Below are positions 37,752 through 48,363 of a stretch of DNA of 64,000 nucleotides, piece by piece. Below the pieces are notes generated by a model, which did no database searches, was not told the origin of the DNA, and saw nothing but the letters and a program-made list of their open reading frames with translations. The stretch is from Heterobasidion occidentale (taxonomy: Eukaryota > Basidiomycota > Agaricomycetes > Russulales > Bondarzewiaceae). Positions within the stretch are counted from its first letter, which is position 1; each line of letters begins with the position of its first letter. Location: the NCBI GenBank assembly GCA_039111635.1, contig JBCAQO010000001.1, positions 2,046,001 through 2,110,000 on the forward strand, read 5' to 3'. The position numbers were made by a program, and so were the translations under genes.

Positions 37752-38585
37752 TTACTCTGAATGATCTGATCCATTGGCCGCGTCCTCGATCCCACTCAGA
37801 TATTTTAATCGCACAGCTGCGGTCCTTGTCCTCTTCCATTCCTTTGACCCTACTAGGTGCTCAAGTTCTTCGATGGTCTGCATAATCTTGACTTGAATGG
37901 TTTGCCTATTATCAGGGGTGTTCCTGTGGGGCAAGGAAGTGCGCAACTCACCATGATTCTCTGCTCGAACGCTCTCAACGTCCTCTGGGGACGCTGCTTC
38001 TTCTAGAGCTTCCCTTGCTTCCATGATCTCCATGATAAGTTGCTGGTCATCGGTTTGATCTGTCTCTAAGAGCTCTGTGTCCTCTAGACGGAGGATGTAT
38101 TCAACACGAGACAAAGGGTCCTTAAGAGTTTTGTATGCCTTGTTCGCTAAACCCGACAGGGAACGAGCAACATACACCTTGTCCTTGACTTGGCGTGAGC
38201 GTCGTTTCTATCAAAAGCGGATACAATGTGTGCTTGCCTCGCCTCGAGCTGTCCAGATATCAGGATGGACGCACCACTGTAGATTACGATACTGCGTTCT
38301 CAACTTCCCAAGATCGACCACGAAAGGATTGGGTTCATATGGGGCATCTAAGACCTGATAGTACGTCTGATTCGGACTGACTTGTGCTATATAGAAGCAC
38401 TTGGGACAAGCAGGTAAGGGAGTCGGCAATGGCGCTTGGCAAGAGGGACAGCTGGACGGCAAAATTTTGACTGATATATACCGCGGGCGTGATGCAAGGT
38501 CAGCGGGGCACGCAGACAGTATCCGCCGGTGAAGCAGCGGTCCTATGGGCGGACGCAATATGGACCTGAACGCTGGGTGAGGCAT
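37752..38585 (-). CDS. JAC1: Mitochondrial J-domain co-chaperone HscB/Jac1 with N-terminal CxxC pairs
   Basis: Co-chaperone that brings the iron-sulfur scaffold to the mitochondrial Hsp70. Start at 38585 (MPHPAFRSILRPPIGPLLHR) is Arg-rich with no acidic residues, like a mitochondrial presequence; in-frame ATGs further upstream (up to 38678) are alternatives. A CPSC ... CPKC pair (possible zinc site) follows, then the J-domain start TYYQVLDAPYEPNPF, helix KLRTQYRNLQ and the hallmark HPD (CVHPDIW). The two exons join through a GC-AG intron (38184-38237, donor GAG/GCAAGC, 54 nt), restoring GEDKVYVARSLSGLANKAYKTL. The C-terminal HscB oligomerisation helices include EIMEAREALEEAASPEDVES and end VRLKYLSGIEDAANGSDHSE. 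Short for a full protein (about 260 residues) but normal for Jac1. Confidence 0.85.
38184..38237 (-). other. GC-AG intron in the HscB/Jac1 gene
   Basis: The coding strand reads GAG/GCAAGCAC at the donor and GTCAAG/GAC at the acceptor. It is the only junction I found that keeps both J-domain halves in one frame with a normal intron size; a GT donor alternative leaves just 36 nt. Confidence 0.65.
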
Positions 38586-38737
38586 GAAATCAAAAAGCGG
38601 TGGGCGCGGAGAAAGTGATCCCAGGGGTTCCAGGGGTTCCTGCCTGTTCCTGCCACAATGGACCAAATTGTACATCATGACATCAGCGGGCAACTTGAAA
38701 TGCCTATTACCTAGCGTCGCTGCGATTCACAACGAAC
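38586..38737. promoter_or_regulatory. Divergent promoter, HscB / DysF gene
   Basis: 152 bp between the chosen start codons, transcribed outward. A longer HscB 5' reading frame extends into it, so the region may also be partly leader. Confidence 0.45.
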
Positions 38738-39925
38738 ATGGCGTCTAGCTCACTTTCTCTTGAACAAATTCCACCCCCCAATTTAAAAGCAGATGACCCT
38801 TCTGCTGCTGATCCTGCACGTCTCCGTCTCGCACACCGGACATTCTTCTCAAAGGCCTTCTCTTTACGAAATCTGACACATAGGCAGTCGACCTCTAGGT
38901 CTGAAGACGATTCAAAGGCAAAACATAAAGCGGCCATACTGAATATTGACGAAGAGCAGCCAACGAGCCCTCGGTCTTTCTCTCCTGTTGACGTTCTTCA
39001 GGATTATCCATCAGTCCCAGCCGACGACTTGCCAGATGAGAAGGACGTATACAGGTGGGCAATCGTGTATGAGAATCAGCGCGGGTGAGCTTCTCGTCGT
39101 GTATTCAACACTGTTTTGAACAATACCTATCTCTTGTTAACTCAGCATCACACTGCTCTCTACACCATATTACTCGCCCCTTTCTCTATTGCCGAACGAC
39201 CCGCCTCCGTTCACACTCCCAGAAGTTGCCGGCCACTCAAATCGACAGCCCCAACTTTCTTTGAACGAATATCCTCTCCCGGATGGCACATGGCGCTGGG
39301 TGTCCCAATCCTGGTTGGTCGACATGCGTGAGGGGGGCGAGGTCCAGTACGATGGCTTCGAGTACAACTGGTTCTTTCGGAAACACAACTGGCGTGCCGA
39401 AGTTGGGAAGCTCGGCGCTGGTGGTTGGGTACGAAGGCGGCGGTGGGTGAGGCTCATGATGCGACCTGCCCGGGCGCTCAAGGTTCTTGGCTTGAGCCGT
39501 GGAGAGGCTTCACTAGGATCATCTCCTCCCTCATCGGTTCGCGAATCTACTGCTGAAGCTGGGAAGCCTCTACAGACTGGGGACGAATTCGATTGGGAGT
39601 ATTGTCATTCCACCATGCGACGTCAGCCATTGGATGGAATGAAGCTAAAGCTGTGGAAACAGTGGCTTAGACTCGTAGATGTTTCAGAACAAGATACTAA
39701 TTCTCTCGGAAATCTGCCCGCGGAAGGCTATGTCACCCAGATCCTGTGCGACCATGTAAGTTCGACCTCAAAAACAATAATGATTTGAATCCCAATATCC
39801 CTCTGAACTTGTAGGCACAAGACATCTTCGAATCTTTTGTTTATCCAGACTCCAAAAAAGCTTTTCTCGAGCTTGTGGCCCGGGCGGGCGTCTTTTCCGA
39901 TGTTGGTTCTGCATACGCTCGTTAG
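38738..39925 (+). CDS. DysF (dysferlin-type) domain protein, Spo73/Pex30-like
   Basis: Three exons, 38738-39084, 39146-39755 and 39815-39925, give 355 residues with exact phase. The N-terminus is Ser/Arg-rich. The DysF pattern follows: RWAIVYENQRG, a loop with SPLSLLPNDPPPFTLP, then PDGTWRWVSQSWLVDM (DysF-C WxW with later FEYNWFF and HNWRAEVG) and RRRRWVRLMMRPA. There is no membrane span, unlike the Pex30/Pex31 reticulon-type peroxins, so it is closer to the soluble DysF protein Spo73 of yeast. DysF proteins act in peroxisome and ER membrane organisation or prospore-membrane extension. The target membrane here is unknown. Confidence 0.8.
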
Positions 39926-40418
39926 CAATACGCATGCCACTGACTTTGAAGCCACAGTCGGAGACTTTGTATGCTCGAGGAGGGCTAAAGGACGTTTGGA
40001 ACTATCTGACGCAGCGAAGTCGATAAGTTGACAAGGTAGGTCTTTGTTTCTTATTGCGATTGAGGTCACAATGTCCACTTTCAAATCTTGACGTATAGCG
40101 TAATATCGTTGTCTGTTTCAGAGTCCTTGAAACTCAAACTCAAGCTCAAGTGACTATCGTCTTGAAGTTTGCTTCCAGGTTCCTGTGAGTCTTCGTGGGT
40201 CTAATTGGCCTGTTTGAATTTTTGTTGATGTAAGGCGCGAAATAAAACCATCCGTTGAGCCATTTATTGGATGATCATTCTCTACGCTTGTACCACTTTT
40301 CTGGTATCGAACGCGCTAGTTACTAGTTGACGTCGAGGTCAACTAAGGTCTTATTTGCCTGAAACTTAGTTCCAAGACGGTTTCCTCTTCAACAGTGATC
40401 CTACTTCAAGGTATCGCA
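39926..40418. other. Convergent 3' intergenic region
   Basis: Between the stop codons of the DysF gene and the Cys-rich membrane protein gene. Contains an imperfect inverted repeat around AGTTGACGTCGAGGTCAACT (40325-40344). No gene seen. Confidence 0.4.
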
Positions 40419-41199
40419 CTAACGATCAGGAGCAGCGTTCGAAATGGCAACGTAGTCTCCTGATCCAGCTCTCCACAATGATCTTGCTCCTCCCTCACCA
40501 CCAGGATTATGATTGCTAGTGGGTGTGTCACTGAAATGTCCCAAGGCCTAGTGGGCACCATGAGCCTGCTAGTCGGCGCAAATACAAAGAACCCTCACCT
40601 GCCACCACTTGCGACCTGTGCTCCACGATAGACTGGTGTCGATCCCTGCCTTCTGCATCCTGCCCTTGATGCCCGCACCTAGCAGAAGACCAAACACTGT
40701 CAATAAGAATAGGGTGACTACAAGCTGATCCCTCGGGGAGTCCCGTTCTATAGAAACATTACATTATTCATAAGGAATGATACAAGTGATTCGAATCAAC
40801 GCACGGAAACATCGAGCCTCAACATCTCCCTCCTTTCCTGTCGCAGTATCGGGATCTGTATCACCGAGCGAAGCACCGGCACAGACAGGTAGGTTCTGGT
40901 TCAGACACCACTGCTTTGTGCATGACAAGCATGGTTTGGACGGATCATCCGGGATGTCCATGTGTAGAATCGAATAGTTAGCCCCGAAACAAACACCTAT
41001 CGCGATAGTCAAATGTTTGTGAGGTCGTAGGCAAGTATGGGCGCATACACTTGCAGAAACTTGTTGCTTCCCATTTATTTCCTAGCAGTGCATCGGCAGG
41101 GAGCTGTCTTTCCACTATATCAATTGCCTGATGCAAGTAATCCAACAGAGTCGTACCACAAAGAAGAGTAAAGCACAGAGAAAGAACGAAAATGAGCAT
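40419..41199 (-). CDS. Conserved Cys-rich single-pass membrane protein, function unknown
   Basis: Start 41199 gives a signal-like N-terminus (MLIFVLSLCFTLLCGTTLL). Four exons are joined by GT-AG introns. The lumenal or extracellular part has CKCVCFGANYSI, KPCLSCTKQWCLNQ, LPVCAGASLGDTDPDTATG and EGDVEARCFQRDSPRDQ: eight or more cysteines in close pairs, plausibly disulfides or a metal site. One membrane span follows (LVVTLFLLTVFGLLLGAGI), then a cytosolic tail KGRMQKAGIDTSLSWSTGRK. The last exon (acceptor CACTAG/GCC) is Gly/Ser-rich and ends SGDYVAISNAAPDR. I recognise this as a motif set widespread in fungi but know no assigned function. The layout (CKCxC, Cys cluster, one span) resembles animal TMEM9, a loose analogy only. 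Confidence 0.78.
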
Positions 41200-41326
41200 T
41201 GGCCGTGAAGGACGTTGAAAAGGCAGACTCGATGGTGAGAGTCGTTGCCACAGGTTGCCACAAGGTCGAGATTTCAGAAAGATCGGAGATCACGCACATC
41301 TCTCTCTCACGCCGCTCTCTTAACCT
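41200..41326. promoter_or_regulatory. 127-bp divergent promoter, Cys-rich membrane protein / DPH7
   Basis: The shortest start-to-start gap in the window. Both genes are transcribed away from it. It is C/T-rich on the DPH7 side. Confidence 0.55.
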
Positions 41327-42829
41327 ATGGATTATTTTAACACTGTGCTCCCCGCGGACTCTGTCGAATTTTGCCCTCACACACTCGCAACCAGCGTTTT
41401 TGTCTGTGGGACATACAAACTCGAACAGCCTATGCCTATATCTCAGTCGAGCGAAGAGAACACCGCACCGGCGGCACCTCAAAAACGAGTGGGGAAATGT
41501 CTTGTTTTCCAGATCAATGATGACAAGAAGAGCTTGTAGGTTGCTGACGCTCCGGTGCATAGTTTCTCATTCCCAAAACTATATGTTAGCTCGCCCATTC
41601 ACGAAATCTCATCACCAGCCATCCTGGATATGAAATGGTGAGTTCGATGCTCGTATTCACTACTACTTTCTGAGGATGTGCAGGTGTCATACCTCTGCTT
41701 CCCGATCCCCACTACTCGCAATAGCTGATTCAGAAGGTCATTTAACACTGAATGAATGGGACATCAATCAGGTAGCCTCTGCTTCCAACATACCATGAAG
41801 GATGAAAGTGTCAGCTGTCACCGACATCATGACCATCGTTTACAGGGGCGTTTGAATAACATTGCCAGTATCGCCTGTGCAACGTCGGATGTACTTTGTT
41901 TGTCCCTTGACTGGTCGAATCGCAGATCACATGTGGAGTACGTTTTCGTTCAAATGAAGCACAGAACTCCTCACATATATTTGTTGACAGTACGATAGGC
42001 TCTGTGGTCGTCTCTCTATCTAATGGAAAGCTAGCATTGCTGCAGCCAGAGAACGCAACGGGGTTGTCAGTAACAGACACTTGGATTGCCCATGAATATG
42101 AGCCGTGGGTTGCAGCTTGGAACTACTGGGATACTAATGTCATCTATTCTGGTACACCGATTCATCCTTAACTTCTATTGTGTATTGTGTCTCATGAATT
42201 GATTGTCTCATAGGAGGGGATGACTTGAAAATGAAGGCATGGGATATTCGTCAAGGCTTTAATCGACCATTCTCTATCAATAAGCAGTTTGTTCAACCAC
42301 ATTTATTTCCCTGTTGCCTTTTCCTCAAACGAGAAGCAGATTTGACGCAGGAATAACATCTATACAAAGCCATCCACATGTTGAACACGTTGTCGCCGTC
42401 GGAAGGTCTGGCTTTTTCACACAATCTTGTCGAATTGCTCTAACTTGCTTCAACAGTTATGATAACACTATTCGTATATACGACAACCGCAAATTGTTAA
42501 CTCCCCTCATGCAGGTAGACGTCGGAGGAGGTGCTTGGCGGATAAAATGGCATCCTTCCGTCCGAAGACGGCACGATCTTCTTGTTGCTTGTATGCATAG
42601 CGGCTTCAAAGTCGTCAAGCTCGCTGACACGTGGACAAACACTGACGAGTTAATGGCCACGCCAGGCGAGAGTTGGGAGATCATGCAGAGATTTGACAAG
42701 CATGAGTCGTTAGCATACGGCGTGGACTGGTCCCACGCTGAAGAGGCGAGGCACCAAGATAAGGTACAAAAAACGCTCATTGCAAGCGCATCGTTTTATG
42801 ATTGTGCGCTGCACCTTTGGAGCGGGTAG
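41327..42829 (+). CDS. DPH7: Diphthine methyl ester hydrolase, WD-repeat protein DPH7
   Basis: Removes the methyl ester from methylated diphthine on translation elongation factor 2, letting the final amidation of diphthamide proceed. The start MDYFNTVLPADSVEFCPH and VFVCGTYKLEQ are typical of DPH7. WD-type blades follow: SSPAILDMKWCHTS with PLLAIADSEGHLTLNEWD, ACATSDVLCLSLDWS, SVVVSLSNGKLALLQ, WVAAWNYWDTNVIYSGGDD with LKMKAWDIRQ, and GITSIQSHPHVEHVVAVGS with YDNTIRIYDNR. A final part has GGGAWRIKWHP and LIASASFYDCALHLWSG. At least seven exons; the joins at AAATG/GTGAGT and GTGGA/GTACGT were checked and stay in frame. About 370 residues, normal for the family. Confidence 0.9.
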
Positions 42830-42994
42830 TTAGTGAGGTCAGTACGATGCTACAGCATAATTGTATGAGTGTCAAAAGGATTACAGCAAATATAGCTTGT
42901 GTGTTTCGGTATCATCAGGTATCAATTTAGTAGGTCCTGTCATAAGGGAATCTGCCGCGCAAACTCTTCTGCTAATATGCTCCAGTAGATCTTT

Positions 42995-44921
42995 CTAGCC
43001 CTGTTGTTTCCGAAATGCAGCATTCGGACCGTTAAGAACAAAGTTCAGTGTCCACCGAGCCAATCCTCGGTTGGTCTCCATACGATATGTTCCCGAAGTG
43101 AGTAGATGAGCAAGTGACAATGCAAATGCAATCCTGTTTAAAAGAAGGTTCAGAAGGCTGTCGTCAGATCCGATAATAAACTTGCCTTTCAAGCGCATAT
43201 ACGCTGCCTTTTCCACTTCGAGCCCATGTGTCGGGCAAGCATGCTCTGATAGCCCTTGGCAAAACATACAGCGCCATCTCTCCTCTCCTCCGACCGTTTT
43301 CGATCCAGATGCTACTTCCACAGGCGAGGCAGCCGGCCATGATGCACCCGAAAGGACCATCATAGAAGTCATGAGATATTTTTGGGAGCAAACGGGCGAT
43401 GAGTTGCGTGCGGGTCAGGCAGATGGCCATCCAGATCGAAGAGACGAAGGTGGATAGAAACGAAGCACTACGTACGACACCTATGAGCAATCGGATAATT
43501 TCTGAGAGGCGGAGGAGTGAGCGAGGGCGAGTGAGAAGGATTGGTACGAAGTGGACCTGATGAAGTATTTAATCAGAAAACTGGACGAAGCATAGGTGGA
43601 TATGACATACAGGAAGATAGATAGCTACAGCTTTTAAGAATGCGTGCTGGGCACGAAAAGCTGCATTCCCTGTGCAGCTTACACCGCCAGCTCCGTGGAT
43701 GATCTCGCAGGGAACTCCACCTACACCATCGCGGCCAGAAACACCTAGCGCCTTCCAGGAAGCATTGGCCGCTGACCCACCATATGCAGGGACACTCAAT
43801 GGTGTGCCCCAGGAGGCAGGGTAACCAAGATCCTGCGAAAGCGTGGCCAACATGTTCGGTTGCAGCTTTGTCCCGTTGATATACGACCATTGGCCCGAAC
43901 GGATGGCGCGGAGTCCACTGGAGAGACGAGGATCTATATTCGCCATGGAAGTGATCCTGGTTACATGGAACAAAATCATCAACCATGAACAAAATCATCG
44001 GCCATATCCCCCGAAAAGATATGTCAAAAAAATCAAATCACTGACCACTTCACATAAGAGCTCGGAAGTCTAAAGGTTTGCAGTGCAGAGGTGGATCAGT
44101 ACGTCTCGTGGCGGTGTGATGCGGAAAGCGAAGACCACCTTTCAGGCTCATAAAAAAAACACCACATAATTCTTTCATTTCAAAGACAGGGGAGATGAGC
44201 ACATCTAGACAGACGGCAGGATAAGAGAAAATACGAACCTCGCACTGCTGGCCCAGAAAACCATTGCGTCGATTTTGGTCGTGATGCGCTGGCGCCACTT
44301 TCGCGCATCATTGTGCTCCTCCCCAACGCGCTTGAACACGACATGTTGTACCGCGGCATCCAGCGCACGAACCAGAAGTAACAGCGTCAAATCCAGCGTG
44401 GCCGAAGTGCGGCCCGTAACATTCCTGCGAGATGTAGAGATCAACGGAATGGCGGCCCCGACTTTTTTCGAAGATAGCTGGCGCGCCTGCATAAGCACGA
44501 TGGCCACGAATGACGAGCAGGCATATACTGAGAACGACTTCCGCTCTTGAGAGATGGATGATACGTATTCTTTGAGTGCTCGCAGCTGGTTGGCAAGCCG
44601 TCCGAATCGCGGGCTCCATGGCTGTTTGGGTGAAGCAAGAGTGTCGTCTAGGTCAGTTTCGAGTCTCTTCCACAGGTATTGGAGAGCGGAGCCGCCACCG
44701 ATAGCGACGGTAATAGCGAAAGGGAAGCTAGTAATATTCAACTCGCGCTTAACGATGGTTTGAAGTCCAAGGACACCCCTCGAGCGAGCCTTGGGAGACA
44801 CTATGAAAGAAAGTAAAGCCGGGCCGAGGCTGAGTGATAAGGCTAGTGAATATGTGCGAATAGAGACTTGGAGCGGATGGCCATCGGGTAACGAGAGCAA
44901 ATATTCCTCGATGGCATTCAT
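42995..44921 (-). CDS. TMEM135-like membrane protein
   Basis: Multi-pass protein related to TMEM135, which in animals sits on peroxisomes and mitochondria and affects lipid handling. Reading from 44921: MNAIEEYLLSLPDGHPLQ, hydrophobic spans near 44850 and 44720, then WCFFYEPERLPSSYVKWI and the Cys-containing block GVSGRDGVGGVPCEIIHG. The hydrophobic C-terminal half includes SASFLSTFVSSIWMA, FYDGPFGCIMAGCLACGSS and MALYVLPRAIRACLPD, and ends LNGPNAAFRKQQG. The reading frame is open upstream of 44921 as far as 44983 (SSFRRPLDKLN), which looks coding, so the true start is probably in an upstream exon; a candidate ATG at 45058 with a weak donor would fit. The last join uses a GC-AG intron (43134-43185). 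Confidence 0.83.
43134..43185 (-). other. GC-AG intron in the TMEM135-like gene
   Basis: The coding strand reads GAAAG/GCAAGT (a match to the usual GC-donor consensus) and AAACAG/GATTGC, 52 nt apart. Splicing gives LERIAFALSLAHLL in frame. Confidence 0.75.
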
Positions 44922-45334
44922 CACCTGAGCTGTCGAGTCGGTATTGAGTTTATCGAGAGGACGTCGGAAAGAGCTCTGCAGTAAATTAGAGCAATCATGT
45001 CTCTAAGTTTGAACTGTCCACTTTCACGTGTTTTCCCAGCAGGCTAGACAGGGAGCATTATAGGGATAAGTATTGCAACCATAACGAACTTTGTGAGAAA
45101 TCGTCCCTAAGTAGGTGATACCACTCCCCTTTGGGACAACAGCAAAATGAACCGCCTGACGTGTTTGGCCGAAGGGTCATAGAGGGTCGCCGAAGGTACA
45201 GTAACTGTGCAACGCTGTGAGGGATCTGTTTCGGTGTTTGCCGAACGGACTTTGATTTGCCGGAGGCTCAATCTCAACGTAACCATACCCAGTAGACGCA
45301 AGAAGGTCTAAATCAACGCCTCCAGGTCTAAATC
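44922..45334. promoter_or_regulatory. Divergent region, TMEM135-like / eS24
   Basis: 413 bp between the annotated starts. Probably includes the missing 5' exon of the TMEM135-like gene and the promoter of the ribosomal protein gene. Confidence 0.45.
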
Positions 45335-46013
45335 ATGGTGAGCCTCGCCCTCTGTGTTGCCAGATGCACTGGGAAATGCTTGAGGGCCAAAGAACGGAAG
45401 AATTTGAAGGAAGAAAGGGTTGGATGGATATTGGAGAGATAGGATGGAGAACAAGCGTTCAAACAGGCGTAATATTCTGACTCTCGTGTTTCTTAGGCCG
45501 ACAACGCTCCCGTCACCATTCGTACAAGGAAGTTCATCACGAACCGTTTGCTTGCACGGCGCCAGTTTGTTGTCGATGTCCTCCATCCCTCTCGGCCCAA
45601 CGTCCCCAAAGCCGAGCTCTCTGAGAAGCTCGCAGCGATTTACAAGACACAGAAAGACCGCGTCGTATCATTTGGCTTCCGGACGCACTTCGGTGGAGGA
45701 CGGAGCACCGGTTTTGCTCTCATCTACGACGACGAGGCTTCACAGAGGAAGTTTGAGCCCAAATATCGTTTAGTACGAGTGCGTAATTTTGATCATGGTG
45801 ACTTTATGCTCGAGAACTCAATTATGTCCTCCAGTCTGGTCTTGAGACCAAGGTTGACAAGGCCTCCCGCAAGCTTCGGAAGGAGCGGAAGAACCGCGCG
45901 AAGAAGGTCTGTCTTTCTACCTATAACGCTGCCCTCTTACCTTAAGATTGTGCAATTAGCTCCGCGGCACCAAAAAAGTCAAGGCCTCTGAGCCTCCGAA
46001 GAAGGGCAAATAG
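45335..46013 (+). CDS. RPS24: Small-subunit ribosomal protein eS24
   Basis: Component of the 40S ribosome. The first coding exon is only ATG (45335-45337), followed by a 159-nt intron (donor GTGAGC). Exon 2 from 45497 then gives [38 protein letters not shown] and [20 protein letters not shown] with KYRLVR. After two short introns it continues [20 protein letters not shown] and [17 protein letters not shown] to the stop at 46011-46013. About 135 residues, the family norm; every conserved block is present. Confidence 0.95.
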
Positions 46014-46560
46014 GCTGCTTATTTGGCCTTCGGCCCTGGTCTTCGCCCCATTGCATATCGTCGCGTCGAGCATTGTGTATCTTACTGCGTATGCTTTCCT
46101 CCATCCTCTCATGATTCCATGCGCCCACAGAAATATCGATCATGCGTGCGTCTTTGTCCCTGAATCTTGTCTGAAGACTGCAACATGACCCGTAGGATGT
46201 AGCTAGCGTCTCGTGAGTGTCGTGTTATTTCAATCGCGGGGCAGAGCTTTATTCGGACGGTGCTATCTGTACTATCATTGCACACTGAGATGACATCGTG
46301 TCGACTCAATTCGTCTGCATTACGGGGGTCGTAATGCGGATGGATGACTGCAAACAGGTGATGCTAAAGTTGCACACTGCGTTGCTCGAGTTGTGGGGTG
46401 TCGAATAGCAATGATGTACAGATTGCTATACTATATGCGCCATTTAACAGCCACCTGAGTAGAATGGATAATTGAAATTACATGTGGGTATCCTAAAGCT
46501 AATACTATAGCGCGACGGAAAAATGACAGTAGCAGAAGAAAGAAGCGGGTTACCATATTT
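46014..46560. other. Convergent 3' intergenic region (eS24 / ARP1)
   Basis: 547 bp between facing stop codons. No credible frame; AT-rich towards the ARP1 side. Confidence 0.45.
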
Positions 46561-48141
46561 TCAAAACCCGAACTTCTTGTGGATGATATCCGGATCTTCC
46601 TGATATTCTTCTGCCGAAACCCACATCTAAAGGCAGGCAGTCAACAAATGATACTCGTAATTGACGAAAGACTGAACCTTTTTAAAAGTGTTCAAACCGG
46701 CCAAGATGGACCCCCCAATCCATGTTGAGTACTTGCGTTCTGGAGGCGCGTAGATCTTTATCTTCACATCCTTGAGAGCCAACTTCTTCACTTCGTTGAG
46801 GAGACGATCCCCGAAACCTATCGTAGAACCAAGTTGAGCATGAATTGTTAGAGACGATCAGGAGACTACGCACCGCGACATAGCGTACTTCCTCCACTGA
46901 GGACGATGTTTGAGAAAAGGCTCTTTCGTAGGTCCAAGTCAACACGGTTTATGGAATCAACTACGACTTGGTGCACTCCGGCATCTTCTTGACCGATGAG
47001 CTCAGGATTAAAGAGAATTTCCGGTGCACGGAATCGTTCTGGACCGAGCTGAAGGTCCCATGTCAGAGGAATGTTATCTCGAGATATCCAACATGTCGAC
47101 TCACCCGGTGTGGGTTTGCCGTCGGGTAATCGGAATTCTTCTCCTCGACCAAGGGTATCCTTCTCTTCCTTCGACGGGTTCAAAGCCACATAGCAACATT
47201 TTTCCTTGATCGTCCGCACGACCTCACGTTCCGCTGTAGTATGCAGATGGTGGCCAGACTTGCGGAGCAGGAGTTGCAGATGGTCCGTAACGTCCCTGCA
47301 TAAGCCACATCTCAGGACGTCTGCGGTACAATGAGACGGGGTATCTTACCTTCCTGCAACATCTATTCGTCGAATTGCATGGGGCATCGAAAATCCTTCG
47401 AACACTGGTACAGCGTGTGTAACGCCGTCTCCAGAGTCCAGGACTATCCCTGTCGTGCGCCCTGATGAATATCTAGATTGGAACACGATCAGGACATTCG
47501 AAAGCGATGAGGAAAATGAAAAGGCGTAACAAACAATGAAAGGACAGCTTGAACCGAGATGTACAAAGCCGGTACGTTGAAGGTATCAAAGAATATCTGC
47601 GCTGCGACGTCGCGGTTGGTGCGAGGATTGAGTGGAGCCTCCGTCAGAAGGACCGGGTGCTGAGCGAGAGCGCATTAAAGATTTCATGACATGCTGAGAG
47701 ATCGATGAACACTACCTCTTCGCTTAATGTGCCGAGTTCCTCAGCGTAGACCCAATTCCATATACGCTCCATATCATCCCAATCTGTGACAATGCCGTGT
47801 TCCATGGGATATTTGATCTTCAACAGCCCTCTAAACTCCTGGGCTTTCCGACCAATAAATACGTCTCCCTCGAGTGCACCTGCCATGACACGAACATGCT
47901 TCGGGCGTCCGACGCTAGATGCGGACAAACCTCAATTCGAAGTATTTGACCTAGGCAATAGACGCACAATGAAGGAAAGAAACATTTTGGATGGTCTTGT
48001 CCAGCGAAACCAGCCTTGATAGCGCCTGAGCCCTAACAGACCGGAGGTCAGTCTCTGGGCATGGTGATAGAACGAGCGAGAGCAGACATTGTCGATCACG
48101 ACCGGCTGATTTGTGAGGACGTCCTCGAACTCTGCAGACAT
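46561..48141 (-). CDS. ARP1: Actin-related protein 1 (centractin)
   Basis: Forms the short filament of the dynactin complex that links dynein to cargo and nuclei. The start at 48141 reads [18 protein letters not shown], then [16 protein letters not shown] and [13 protein letters not shown]: the phosphate-1 loop with the centractin-type [15 protein letters not shown], unlike the actin RPRHxGVMVG. Next are [57 protein letters not shown], the phosphate-2 loop [40 protein letters not shown], and the C-terminal block [15 protein letters not shown] ending HKKFGF. About 385 residues, as expected. Up to eight short introns. The centractin assignment rests on the [10 protein letters not shown] block and sequence order. 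Confidence 0.92.
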
Positions 48142-48363
48142 GTTGCGCTGAGGCACGTTATCGAGAAGTTAGAAGGGAATTAGCCAGCGAAAGGTGAGCG
48201 GGCGAAAGGCTGCGAGTACGAGTCCAGCAACGTCAAGACGCGTTTGGGTAGGTTTGGGTGAGGGTGGCGCGTCACATGTTCAAATCTCATTGAACGACCA
48301 GCACTGACCACCGAGGACCACCGTCAAGACTCAGCGCCTTCGTAACCGAGCCAAATTCGCGCC
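48142..48363. promoter_or_regulatory. Divergent promoter, ARP1 / small membrane protein
   Basis: 222 bp between starts, both genes transcribed outward. Contains CACC-type and GTTTGGGTA-type short repeats near 48242-48260. Confidence 0.45.
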
